From DASRAJ01 sp039920305 (lineage in GTDB: Bacteria > Bacteroidota > Bacteroidia > Chitinophagales > UBA10324), in NCBI GenBank assembly GCA_039920305.1, contig JBDSEA010000106.1:1-23905 (forward strand): DNA of 23,905 nucleotides, read 5' to 3'. Below, piece by piece: positions 1-8,003 of this stretch. The notes under the pieces were generated by a model, which was given only the letters and a program-made list of their open reading frames with translations, was not told the DNA's origin and did no database searches. Every line of letters starts with the position of its first letter. Positions within the stretch are counted from its first letter, which is position 1. A program made the position numbers and the translations under genes.

Positions 1-63
1 GAAAAGCAAAGTTATATGATGGTTAATGAAATCATCAGCATGCAGCAAATGATCTCCTGAATC

Positions 64-95
64 CTGCTTACGGCAAAAGTTCTTTTGTTAAGCAG
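64..95. terminator. Nested hairpin after secG, probable terminator
   Basis: CTGCTTA (64-70) pairs with TAAGCAG (89-95), and inside it CAAAAG (74-79) pairs with CTTTTG (82-87), with a small asymmetric bulge (CGG against T). It starts four bases beyond the secG stop codon, where a terminator for the minus-strand operon would sit. There is no clean U-tract on either strand, so factor-independent termination is plausible rather than certain. Confidence 0.5.
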
Positions 96-98
96 TAA

Positions 99-443
99 TT
101 ACGGGCGGGTAGTATCCGGCGGTGCAAGGGGAGCGATATTATTATTATTACCGGGTGATGGACCTCCGAGATCAACACCTTCAAGGGATGATTTCGGCCC
201 TGTCTGTACCTCCCCTGTTCTGCCAATAAAAAGCAGTGTGCTTACGCTCAGGATTGCTACAGCACCAATGAGAACCCATGTTGACTTCTCAAGAAAATCG
301 GTGGTGCGCTGCACTCCCAGAAACTGGTTTGAAAGACCACCAAATGACTGACCAAGCCCCCCGCCTTTAGGATTTTGAACGAGAACGACAATAATTAAAA
401 GTATGCAGGCAATGATGATAAGAATTGTAATTAAGGAATACAT
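99..443 (-). CDS. secG: Preprotein translocase subunit SecG
   Basis: SecG is the small auxiliary membrane subunit of the SecYEG channel and helps SecA-driven export across the inner membrane. The 114-residue product has two membrane segments (about residues 2-23 and 53-74). Between them lies the family-typical cytoplasmic loop with NPKGGGLGQSFGG, followed by FLGVQRTTDFLEK. A Gly/Pro/Asn-rich tail after the second segment is common in Bacteroidota SecG. The ATG at 443 shares one base with the stop of the upstream gene (TAATG), which indicates translational coupling. It is the last gene of the miaB-activator-lptE-hypothetical-secG run and is followed by a hairpin. Length and order of elements match the family; nothing is missing. 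Confidence 0.95.
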   Translation of the reverse strand: MYSLITILIIIACILLIIVVLVQNPKGGGLGQSFGGLSNQFLGVQRTTDFLEKSTWVLIGAVAILSVSTLLFIGRTGEVQTGPKSSLEGVDLGGPSPGNNNNIAPLAPPDTTRP

Positions 444-1777
444 TATTTTTTGCTTTTTAGCTCTTTTATCCTGGAGGCAAAGAAAGATACTTTCTGCGGG
501 TATTTCAAACTTAACTTTACATACTGCCGGATAGCAATATCATGCTTTCCCTGCTGTTCATAGATCAGGGCAAGTGTCTCACTTACCACTTCCTCATTAA
601 GCTCCGAGCTTTTCCGGGCTAATTCCTCCGGAGAAATTCCGTGGTCCTGTTTTATTCCGGAAGCATTAATCGCTGAAACGATCCTGTCAATTGATTCAAG
701 CTCCTGTTGCATGGTTACACCGAAGGATCGCAGCTCAGGTTGATCCTGTGGCTTGTTCTCTTTTTCCCTGATACCGGCCTTGTGCTCACTGCTTTCCTCC
801 ATATTGTTTTTAAAAAAGCGCAGCCACTGGGAATATGTATGGGTCTTTTCAGGAAGGAATTCACCGGGTGATGCTACATGCTCATTAATCCGGAAGTCAA
901 AATTTTCTTCTCTAATGATGCGCTTCTGATTTGCATCTTCTGTCAATGGCAGCATTTCCGTTTCTGATTCCGGCTCGGTTTTTTTCTCTTTACCCCCTGC
1001 TTCCTGCTCACGTATAATAAGCTCCTCTTCCATTTCCTTTATGGATTGAACCTCAGCATCGTGCTCCAGAACAAATTCCTCATTTTCATTCTCGCTGTTC
1101 AGATAATCAGTGGGTATAAATTCGGCACCACCGCCGCCTATTTCGTTCGAAAGAAAAAATTCTTCCTGTTCAACAAAGGCAATTCTTTCTTCAATTTCCG
1201 CCTGTAAGTCATTCATGGAAGCGATCTCAGCAGAAGTGACTTCTTCATTTTCATCCGGGTGTTCCTCCATAAAAATATTTCTCATGGAAAATTCAGCATC
1301 CCGGAATGACAGATCAAACCCCTCAGGGCTCTTTTCTTCATTTAAGTCTTTTCCCTTTTCAATATTATCCGCATCAGCCATTACTCCTGACTTGCCTTCA
1401 CTCCCCGTCCAGAAAAAAGCATGGTCTCTCTCTTCTGACTTATTTGCCAGATTCATCAACTCTTTATTTTCTATGTCTTCCTGTATATAATTGCCTTCCG
1501 CGCCGGTTGAAGACTCTGAATCCTCACCATTATTTGGTTTTGATGCTTCTTTGATAAAGCGATGAAGCAGTGCACGGTCACTTGCCATTAAGGCTGCAAG
1601 ATGCAAGTGCCTGGAAACATTTTTATCAGAGTATTTATTCTTTGCCAGCAGGGCTCTCACAAGAAAAAAATACGGGAATTGTGCTGCAATTTTTTTAAGA
1701 TTATTTCTGCTGCTGCTGCGGAGATAAACGGCATCGTTGAGCATGGTTATCAGTTCACTTTCATTCATGTCTATCAC
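443..1777 (-). CDS. Acidic hypothetical protein with C-terminal TPR-like unit
   Basis: I recognise the architecture as a Bacteroidota protein commonly found between lptE and secG, but its function is unknown. The 444-residue product has three parts. Residues 1-85 form a helical, basic region with PYFFLVRALLAKNKY. Residues about 85-340 are strongly acidic, rich in Glu, Asp, Asn and Ser, and probably disordered. Residues about 385-444 form a TPR-like helical pair containing ETLALIYEQQGKHDIAIRQY and LSLKYPQK. There is no signal peptide or membrane segment, so it is probably cytoplasmic. The start drawn is the GTG at 1777, which overlaps the lptE stop by four bases (GTGA); an in-frame ATG at 1768 (MNESELI) is an equally good start. 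Its stop overlaps the secG start. The TPR-like end suggests a protein-protein adaptor, but no partner can be named. Confidence 0.75.
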   Translation of the reverse strand: MIDMNESELITMLNDAVYLRSSSRNNLKKIAAQFPYFFLVRALLAKNKYSDKNVSRHLHLAALMASDRALLHRFIKEASKPNNGEDSESSTGAEGNYIQEDIENKELMNLANKSEERDHAFFWTGSEGKSGVMADADNIEKGKDLNEEKSPEGFDLSFRDAEFSMRNIFMEEHPDENEEVTSAEIASMNDLQAEIEERIAFVEQEEFFLSNEIGGGGAEFIPTDYLNSENENEEFVLEHDAEVQSIKEMEEELIIREQEAGGKEKKTEPESETEMLPLTEDANQKRIIREENFDFRINEHVASPGEFLPEKTHTYSQWLRFFKNNMEESSEHKAGIREKENKPQDQPELRSFGVTMQQELESIDRIVSAINASGIKQDHGISPEELARKSSELNEEVVSETLALIYEQQGKHDIAIRQYVKLSLKYPQKVSFFASRIKELKSKK

Positions 1778-2322
1778 CAGTTTACCACAGCTTTATTAAA
1801 GATGTCTTCAACAAGCTGCTCATTGATTTGCTTGATTAGCTGATCCTGCACCGAGGCGAGGTCAGATGTGCTGGTGTAATCGGCATATCTGGAAAATACA
1901 GTGTTGAAAGATTGCTTTTCATTTTTATGATTCACATATTCAATATTTACGGAAATGGTGAGGCGGTTTAAAGCAGCTGTTTCATTTGCCTGTGCTGCCA
2001 CGGGACTAACCAGATAGCCAGTAACTGCCCCGCTGAATTCCAGGTCACCCCCGTTTTGAGTGAGTGTAAGGTTGGTGCTTGTAAGAAACTTATTTTTCAG
2101 CGCGTCAGTAAGCGTTTGACTCAGTGCAGGAACAATTACCGGCGCCTGATTGGTAATGAAATGAACTGTATAGGTTTTTACACTTGGATCAATAGAAGCG
2201 CCGGTAAAAGAATAGACTCCGCAGCCGGAAAAGGAAAAGACCAAAATGAACAGCAAAAAGACTGAATGAACCTCCCGGTAATCAGCAGTACAGCCTCTGA
2301 TTGAATTGTCGTCAGGCATCAT
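1774..2322 (-). CDS. lptE: LptE-family LPS-assembly lipoprotein
   Basis: LptE is the outer-membrane lipoprotein that plugs the LptD barrel and helps insert lipopolysaccharide into the outer leaflet. The 182-residue product has a hydrophobic stretch (VFLLFILVFSF, about residues 21-31) ending in a lipobox-like FSGC, so Cys34 is the likely lipidated residue. The mature part has the Bacteroidota LptE pattern: GVYSFTGASIDPSVKT, then APVIVPALSQTLTDALKNKF, NETAALNRLTISV, and the conserved end NEQLVEDIFNKAVVNW. The stretch before the hydrophobic core is about 20 residues, unusually long for a lipoprotein signal, but no better start codon lies downstream, so the double ATG at 2322/2319 is kept. It lies 13 bases after the sigma-54-type activator and overlaps the next gene. 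No lptD is in the window. Confidence 0.88.
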   Translation of the reverse strand: MMPDDNSIRGCTADYREVHSVFLLFILVFSFSGCGVYSFTGASIDPSVKTYTVHFITNQAPVIVPALSQTLTDALKNKFLTSTNLTLTQNGGDLEFSGAVTGYLVSPVAAQANETAALNRLTISVNIEYVNHKNEKQSFNTVFSRYADYTSTSDLASVQDQLIKQINEQLVEDIFNKAVVNW

Positions 2323-2335
2323 TACGGTAACGAAT

Positions 2336-3520
2336 TTACTCGGGGATTTTGTATTCCTTTATTTTACGGTAGAGGGTTCTTTCAGAAATGCCGAGTTCAC
2401 GGGCAGCATTTTTCCTTCGGCCGCGATATTTTACAAGTGCTTTTTTAATCAATTCTTTTTCAGAATTGGAAAGTGACAATGATTCCTCAACCTGTATAGG
2501 AGATACGTTGGATTCAATAACAATCGGCTTCTCAGAATGCTGCATTACGGATCCATTTATTTCCGAAGGCATGAAACTGCGCTGCTGAGCATCTGAGCCG
2601 GGCACCAGACCATACACCACTTTCTTGAGCTCATTAATGTCATTGCGCATATCGAATAATACTTTATACAGAATCTCTCTCTCTGTAAATTCATTTCCCT
2701 GACCAGAATTTCCTGTAACCACCGGTAACATCGAATGCCGGGAATCAGGTAAAAACTCTTTCAGCTCGGCAGCGCTCATTACTTTGTTTTTAGCAAGTAC
2801 CGAGATCTGTTCAGCCATATTCTTCAGTTCGCGCACATTGCCGGGCCAGGTGTAATGAACCAGTAATTCTTTAGCCTCATCATCGAGTTGAACGGATGTT
2901 GCCTTGTATTTATCAGAGAAGTCAATACAGAATTTCCGGAACAGAACCGGAATATCATCGGTGCGCTCACGCAGGGGCGGAACCTTTATTGGAACCGTGC
3001 TGAGCCGGTAGTAAAGATCTTCCCGAAACCTGTTGGCTTGCACACGATCAAGCAGATTCACATTGGAGGCGGCGATTACACGCACATCAGTCTTCTGAAC
3101 TTTCGAGGAGCCCACGCGGATAAATTCCTGGCTTTCAAGCACACGCAGCAAGCGTGCCTGTGTGCCATGAGGGAGTTCTGCTATCTCATCAAGGAAAATG
3201 GTTCCTCCATTCACGGTTTCAAAATATCCTTTTCGTGCCTCATGTGCTCCTGTAAAAGATCCTTTCTCATGACCAAATAATTCAGAGTCAATGGTTCCTT
3301 CAGGAATTGCGCCACAGTTAACGGCAATAAATGGATTATGCTTGCGCGCAGAAAGCTGGTGAATGATGTGGGAAAATACCTCCTTCCCCACCCCGCTTTC
3401 TCCGGAAATCAAGGTGGTAAGATCAGTAGGCGCTACCTGTGCAGCAATCGTTAAAGCATGATTTAATGCAGGCGAATTGCCGATGATGCCAAAACGGTTT
3501 TTGATTGATTGATTATCCAA
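2336..3520 (-). CDS. Sigma-54-dependent transcriptional activator without sensor domain
   Basis: This is a bacterial enhancer-binding protein that would use ATP to open promoters held by sigma-54 RNA polymerase. The 394-residue product starts almost directly with the AAA+ domain. Walker A is GESGVGKE (residues 40-47), the sigma-54 contact loop reads GSFTGA (87-92) instead of the textbook GAFTGA, Walker B is GGTIFLDE (105-112), and YYRLSTVPIKVPPLRER follows at 170-186. A linker of roughly 90 residues with a likely coiled coil (about 283-307) leads to a Fis-type helix-turn-helix at the C-terminus (about 355-390, NAARELGISERTLYRKIKEY). No receiver, GAF or PAS domain is present, so any signal must act on the short N-terminus, the linker or expression level. 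The only in-frame start is a TTG at 3520, just after a stop. It lies 12 bases from the miaB stop. Confidence 0.92.
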   Translation of the reverse strand: MDNQSIKNRFGIIGNSPALNHALTIAAQVAPTDLTTLISGESGVGKEVFSHIIHQLSARKHNPFIAVNCGAIPEGTIDSELFGHEKGSFTGAHEARKGYFETVNGGTIFLDEIAELPHGTQARLLRVLESQEFIRVGSSKVQKTDVRVIAASNVNLLDRVQANRFREDLYYRLSTVPIKVPPLRERTDDIPVLFRKFCIDFSDKYKATSVQLDDEAKELLVHYTWPGNVRELKNMAEQISVLAKNKVMSAAELKEFLPDSRHSMLPVVTGNSGQGNEFTEREILYKVLFDMRNDINELKKVVYGLVPGSDAQQRSFMPSEINGSVMQHSEKPIVIESNVSPIQVEESLSLSNSEKELIKKALVKYRGRRKNAARELGISERTLYRKIKEYKIPE

Positions 3521-3532
3521 GTTGTATTATTG

Positions 3533-4987
3533 TTATAGATGCTTATGGTAATGAAATTTTACCGCATTGCCAATGAGGGTAGCTGAAGTAAAATCAGTGA
3601 TTTTTACATTCACGTAGTCACCCTTATTAAATCCATTATCAGGAAATACAATCACCTTATTGTGGGTGTTTCTTCCCACAAGGAAGTTTTCTGAGCGCTT
3701 CGAAGTGCCCTCAACAAGTACTTCGTAAATTTTACCGGTCTCGGTTGCATTTATTTTGGCCTGGTGCTTATGCTGAAGATCCACGATTTCACTCAGCCTC
3801 ACGGATTTAATTTCTTCCGGCACATTATCAATAAATTTTTTTGCGGCAGGTGTTCCCGGCCGCTCAGAATACTTAAACATATAAGCGAGATCATACCTTA
3901 CATAATCCATCAGGCTTAATGTCTCCAGGTGATCTTCGTCGGTTTCCCCGCAGAATCCTGTAATAATATCAGTAGAAATTCCGCAATCAGGAATCAACTC
4001 ACGGATCCGCTCTATTTTACCCAGGTACCACGACCGGTCGTAGGTTCTGTTCATCCTCTCAAGTACTTTACTGCAACCTGATTGTACGGGCAAATGAATG
4101 TGCTTGCAGATATTGGGAAATTTTTTGATCGCATAAAGAACTTCATCGCTAATATCCTTTGGATGAGAGGTGCTGAATCGAACCCTGAGTATCGGATTGA
4201 TCTGTGCAACCATTTCAAGCAGCCGGGCGAATGTTATGCATTCCCCATTTCCTTCATTCTTCCAGGAATATGAATCTACATTCTGACCAAGCAGGGTGAC
4301 CTCGCGGTAGCCATCATTAAATAAGTCCCGGGCTTCGGATATAATTGAATAGGCATCCCTGCTGCGTTCCCTACCGCGGGTAAAGGGTACTACACAGAAT
4401 GAGCACATGTTATTGCATCCCCGGGTAATTGAAATAAAAGCTGAAACCCCGTTGCTGTTAACCCGGACCGGATTAATATCCCCATATGTTTCATCTCTCG
4501 ATAACAAAACATTTACAGCCTTCTGTCCATCATCTGCCCTCGCAATTAGCTTTGGTAAATCCCTGTATGAATCGGGGCCTGCCACAAGGTCAACGATCTT
4601 TTCTTCTTCCAGCAGTTTGGATTTTAACCGCTCCGCCATGCAACCAAGCACGCCAATCAGTGCAGCAGGATTATTATTTTTAATTCCGCGAAAATGCCTT
4701 AAGCGATTCCTGACTTTTTGCTCTGCATTGTCACGGATGGAGCATGTGTTTATTAATATGAGATCCGCAGTAAGAAAATTATCAGTTGCCAAAAATCCAT
4801 CCTTCACTAAGACCGATGTAATGATTTCTGTATCACTGAAATTCATGGCACAGCCATAGGTCTCAATGTAAAATTTACGGGGTTCCGGATTCTTTTTTTT
4901 CCGTCCACGCTTTGGAAAGCCCTTTACCTGATAAGCATCCGTTCCTATCTCACTCAATAAAGAAAAACCGGGAAGTATCTCAGACAT
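3533..4987 (-). CDS. miaB: tRNA (i6A37) methylthiotransferase MiaB
   Basis: MiaB adds a methylthio group to N6-isopentenyl-adenosine at position 37 of tRNAs reading UNN codons, using radical SAM chemistry. Numbered from the ATG at 4987 (484 residues), the N-terminal MTTase domain carries its three cluster cysteines: C46 (ETYGCAMN), C82 (INTCSIR) and C116 (LGCMAER). The radical SAM motif CNNMCSFC gives C191, C195 and C198. A C-terminal TRAM-like region ends the protein. A longer frame opens with a TTG at 5008, but that codon lies inside a TATCTTTG promoter element (5006-5013), so the ATG at 4987 is preferred. It is the first gene of the unit leading to secG. Confidence 0.95.
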   Translation of the reverse strand: MSEILPGFSLLSEIGTDAYQVKGFPKRGRKKKNPEPRKFYIETYGCAMNFSDTEIITSVLVKDGFLATDNFLTADLILINTCSIRDNAEQKVRNRLRHFRGIKNNNPAALIGVLGCMAERLKSKLLEEEKIVDLVAGPDSYRDLPKLIARADDGQKAVNVLLSRDETYGDINPVRVNSNGVSAFISITRGCNNMCSFCVVPFTRGRERSRDAYSIISEARDLFNDGYREVTLLGQNVDSYSWKNEGNGECITFARLLEMVAQINPILRVRFSTSHPKDISDEVLYAIKKFPNICKHIHLPVQSGCSKVLERMNRTYDRSWYLGKIERIRELIPDCGISTDIITGFCGETDEDHLETLSLMDYVRYDLAYMFKYSERPGTPAAKKFIDNVPEEIKSVRLSEIVDLQHKHQAKINATETGKIYEVLVEGTSKRSENFLVGRNTHNKVIVFPDNGFNKGDYVNVKITDFTSATLIGNAVKFHYHKHL

Positions 4988-5005
4988 ATTGTTCTTAAGG
5001 TAACA

Positions 5006-5013
5006 CAAAGATA
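5006..5013 (-). promoter_or_regulatory. Bacteroidota -7 promoter element before miaB
   Basis: The minus strand reads TATCTTTG here, a full match to the Bacteroidota -7 consensus TAnnTTTG. It lies 18 bases before the miaB ATG at 4987, giving a short leader. I do not see a clear TTTG -33 element at the expected distance, so this rests on the -7 match alone. Confidence 0.5.
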
Positions 5014-5141
5014 AGTATAGTGTTCAGGTTATGATTTACCTGTATTGATCATACACCATTGATATTTACTTGGTTTGAGATTTTTTTTCTACCGGGGTTC
5101 GATGTTACTGAAGCCTGATAACGAATAACAGCAAGGGCTGC

Positions 5142-5155
5142 ATTGCATATGCAAT
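5142..5155. repeat. 14-base perfect palindrome between tonB and miaB
   Basis: ATTGCAT followed directly by ATGCAAT forms a perfect inverted repeat with no spacer. It lies in the 219-base gap between the end of the TonB-family gene (5207) and the miaB start (4987), about 130 bases upstream of the miaB -7 element. It could be an operator for a dimeric regulator or chance in AT-rich DNA. The rest of this gap shows no gene. Confidence 0.35.
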
Positions 5156-5206
5156 TACAATTAAAAATACTTTAACGCATTATCACTTGAAAGGGAATGT
5201 GGTTAA

Positions 5207-6019
5207 TCACTGCTTTTGAATCATGATCGGCAGCAGCATCAAAACATTTACCGGCTGATTATTCTGTAGCCCGGGATTCCACCGCGGACTGTTTTGCAAA
5301 AGCTCAACCGCCTCGTTTTCACAGTTGAGCCCTGCATTATTTTTCAGTACCTCAACCCTGGTGATAACACCATCCTTTCTTACGATAAAGCGGAGGATTA
5401 TTTTTCCATCCTCGTTGTATCCGGAAACGTTTTGCGTGCTGCAGTCAAAATTATTTTGCACATACCTTGAAAATTCTTTGTTGCCTCCGGGAAAGGATGG
5501 GTAAACTTCATGTGTAAAAGAAAACGTATCAGCTTCAGGCGGATCATTCCCCTGCATTGAATCCCCAATGGCTGCGTACACAGATTTTCCCTGTCCTGCT
5601 GCCATTTCATCATTTGCAGCACTATCTCCAACCGCCGAAGCAGTTTGCATTGTATCGGCGATTTTTAATGAAGAGTTTACAGAATTGTCCGTGATTTGTA
5701 AGGGCATGGAGGCATGTGCAGGTTTTGTTGCCGGTTCAGCAGCATGAATCTTTTTAGGAATTATTTCAAATACACTTAGGGTATCAGGTTCCGCAAGCAA
5801 AGAATATGAATCCTTTTTGAGAGGCCGTGAATGGAGCTGAATCAGTGTTGTACAGGTGAAAAAAATAATAATCGAAGAAAGGGTGATGCCAAACGCCTTC
5901 AGCAAACGGTCATTACAATATTTGCGTAGCACATAAGCCCCATAATTTTTGTTACGATACGCGAAGATGATTTCATTAAGATCATTGCTTTGGCTTGAGA
6001 TTAAATGAAATGCTTTCAT
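5207..6019 (-). CDS. TonB-family energy transducer
   Basis: TonB proteins couple the inner-membrane proton motive force (through ExbB/ExbD) to outer-membrane receptors. The 270-residue product has the usual Bacteroidota layout. A cytoplasmic N-terminus carries EIIFAYRNKNYGAYVLRKY (about residues 17-35) and is followed by one membrane helix (about 41-62). A periplasmic linker rich in Ala, Pro, Ser and Asp spans about 65-165. A C-terminal TonB domain (about 170-270) contains YPSFPGGNKEFSRYVQNNF, a GKIILRFIVRKDGVI strand and a closing PVNVLMLLPI strand. The ATG at 6019 gives the expected start. No exbB, exbD or TonB-dependent receptor is adjacent, so its partners are elsewhere. The downstream S8 protease-TonB spacing (144 bases) shows no obvious shared promoter. 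Confidence 0.88.
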   Translation of the reverse strand: MKAFHLISSQSNDLNEIIFAYRNKNYGAYVLRKYCNDRLLKAFGITLSSIIIFFTCTTLIQLHSRPLKKDSYSLLAEPDTLSVFEIIPKKIHAAEPATKPAHASMPLQITDNSVNSSLKIADTMQTASAVGDSAANDEMAAGQGKSVYAAIGDSMQGNDPPEADTFSFTHEVYPSFPGGNKEFSRYVQNNFDCSTQNVSGYNEDGKIILRFIVRKDGVITRVEVLKNNAGLNCENEAVELLQNSPRWNPGLQNNQPVNVLMLLPIMIQKQ

Positions 6020-6163
6020 TGAGGGATGTTTTGGTATACCACCATGGATAAAGTGGCGGCAATCTTTCCATATAAGCCGGGGTATTGTGACAGAAATATG
6101 ACTTTAAATTGCTGATGGGGATAATCCATTCAACGCATTGGTGAGGATATAAATTTTAAAGCT

Positions 6164-7855
6164 TTACTGGGATACTTTGACAACCCGGACCACATCTGTA
6201 TGGTCACTGAACTGCACCCGTACCAGATAGGATCCGTTGGGCGCATGCTCAAGGGATTCCACAGGTAAAAAATTATATCCGGCCTGAAGTGTATGATTGA
6301 AACCAATGATTTTTCTTCCTGTCATATCAAAAAGTTCAACATCAATGGACTGGGCAGAAGATTCATAATAGAGTATGCCGAAGCTGTCAGAAAAAGGATT
6401 CGGATATACTACAGGCTTCGTAATATTCAGATCGAAGGGGGCTTCACCTTTTAAAATTAAATCTGCCAGTTGAAAGTTTGTAATACCATAGCCGAAAGAA
6501 TCGTTTGGGTTAAAGTAAAGGCTGGCACTTTTCGCGATGGCATCAATTATCTGCATATTGCTTTTCTCCTGATTTGCCTGCCAGAGGCATGCAACAAGCC
6601 CGGCTGCGATGGGATTGGAGAAGGATGTGCCATTACCCGGAAAGGTGGTATGATGCCAGCCGGCAGGATCAATCACCCATGCACGGATTCCCTGTGCCAC
6701 AATGGTTGGTTTTATTCTTCCATCTGCGGTGGGACCGTGGGAGCTGAAGGAGGTGAAGGTTCCGGTGGAATCTGTTGCTCCAACGGTGATAATGCTGTCA
6801 GCATCAGCCGGAGCAGTAATATAAAACCAGGGCTTTGCACCCTCGTTTCCGGCGCTGCTGCATACAATCATTCCCTTGCTTGCTGCAGTAGCAGCAGCAC
6901 GGCTGCACATCGTGGTCTTGCCGTCCATGTCAGCATAGGTGTGATTGAAAGCGGGATCATCAAAATCACTATAGCCCAGTGAAGATGAAATTATATCGGC
7001 ACCCACACTATCTGCAACTTCTGCCGCTGCAGCCCAGTTGTGCTCTTCGATGGGATATTCACTTGATACATCTTCAGTAATAAATAAGTAAACCGATGCC
7101 TTCGGTGCAGTCCCAACCTGAAATCCTGGTGTGTTGGCTGCAATAGCGGAAAGCACCTCAGTGCCATGGGTTGCATAATTAAATACACTGTCATTTTGCC
7201 TTACAAAATCCCACATGCCCAATATGCGATCCTCTGCAAATAGCGAATCAAATACATCCAGGGAGTCAGGATTGCAGTTATAATAGCCCCCGTCAAAAAT
7301 AGCGATGATCATTTCTTCACCATGAAAGCCCTGATCATGAAGTATGTTGCCATTCATCATTTCTATCTGGTGGGCTGCAGTTCCGTAATCATAAAAATCA
7401 GCTTCCGCAGTTTTTAGCTCATCCTCCTGCAATTTTTGCTTTTGAATAAGGGAGGGTCTTGCCTGCCTTACCGCAACCGGGCTGGCTGTTTTTACAAAAG
7501 GAAGATTGTTGATGACAACAAGTGCAAGCGAGTCCTCGGTTTGAATGGTAATGGAATTAAGCCATTTGCTACGGTTTAAAAGCTTTACTCCGGTAACAGT
7601 AACCTGCTGAATATAGGATGGATTGACCGGAAGGTCATTTAATAAAACAGGAATATCGTAGCGGTTCCTGCGCTCAATAGCACGTTCTGAAAGATATTGT
7701 GACGGTTCCTCTATAGCATAGGGACTGTTATTTTTATCAGTGAATTCGATTACGTACCGGTGATAGTAAGTAGTTTGGGAAAATGATTTTTGAAAAAGGA
7801 ATAAAAGGATAATCAAGAACTTACCCATCAGTGAATAAAAAAATCGTATCTCCAT
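6164..7855 (-). CDS. Secreted S8 (subtilisin-like) serine peptidase with T9SS sorting domain
   Basis: This is an extracellular or surface protease of family S8, exported by Sec and then the type IX system. The 563-residue product has a signal peptide (hydrophobic core about residues 10-21, likely cut after FSQ at 27). A Bacteroidota-specific N-terminal region follows (YVIEFTDKNNSPYAIEEP, then LSERAIERRNRYDI), then the S8 fold with catalytic Asp188 (AIFDGG), His230 (ATHGTE), oxyanion Asn337 (SSAGNEG) and Ser411 (GNGTSFS). About residues 480-563 form a type A sorting domain starting at VYPNPFSDS and ending with VRVVKVSQ. All catalytic residues are present. The ATG at 7855 sits very close to a -7 element; an ATG at 7828 (MGKFLII) also gives a good signal peptide with a more normal leader. 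Confidence 0.93.
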   Translation of the reverse strand: MEIRFFYSLMGKFLIILLFLFQKSFSQTTYYHRYVIEFTDKNNSPYAIEEPSQYLSERAIERRNRYDIPVLLNDLPVNPSYIQQVTVTGVKLLNRSKWLNSITIQTEDSLALVVINNLPFVKTASPVAVRQARPSLIQKQKLQEDELKTAEADFYDYGTAAHQIEMMNGNILHDQGFHGEEMIIAIFDGGYYNCNPDSLDVFDSLFAEDRILGMWDFVRQNDSVFNYATHGTEVLSAIAANTPGFQVGTAPKASVYLFITEDVSSEYPIEEHNWAAAAEVADSVGADIISSSLGYSDFDDPAFNHTYADMDGKTTMCSRAAATAASKGMIVCSSAGNEGAKPWFYITAPADADSIITVGATDSTGTFTSFSSHGPTADGRIKPTIVAQGIRAWVIDPAGWHHTTFPGNGTSFSNPIAAGLVACLWQANQEKSNMQIIDAIAKSASLYFNPNDSFGYGITNFQLADLILKGEAPFDLNITKPVVYPNPFSDSFGILYYESSAQSIDVELFDMTGRKIIGFNHTLQAGYNFLPVESLEHAPNGSYLVRVQFSDHTDVVRVVKVSQ

Positions 7856-7862
7856 AGAAGAA

Positions 7863-7870
7863 CAAATTTA
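7863..7870 (-). promoter_or_regulatory. Bacteroidota -7 promoter element before the S8 peptidase
   Basis: The minus strand reads TAAATTTG, a full TAnnTTTG match, seven bases before the ATG at 7855. If used, the transcript would be nearly leaderless for that ATG, or have a leader of roughly 30 bases for the in-frame ATG at 7828. No convincing -33 TTTG is seen. Confidence 0.42.
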
Positions 7871-8003
7871 CATGCTTAAAGTAATCAAGTGATTATTGTA
7901 AAATCCGGTAAGTCAGTCAATAAATTTGCCGAAGATTTGCGATCATATTTGTAGTTGACATTTTTTGCTGGTTATCATGCAGTAAAATCTAATCCTTTAA
8001 TCC

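Noticed and set aside
1..60. Open plus-strand frame ending TGA at 58-60, possibly the 3' end of a gene converging on secG
   Set aside because: Only 19 codons are visible and they show no recognisable motif; position before a hairpin is suggestive but not enough to call a gene.
5009..5206. tRNA-like GGGTTCGA sequence near 5095-5105
   Set aside because: No acceptor stem, anticodon arm or D arm can be folded around it.
6470..6982. 170-codon plus-strand frame opposite the S8 peptidase
   Set aside because: It is antisense to a gene with full catalytic and sorting motifs and has no protein-like features of its own.
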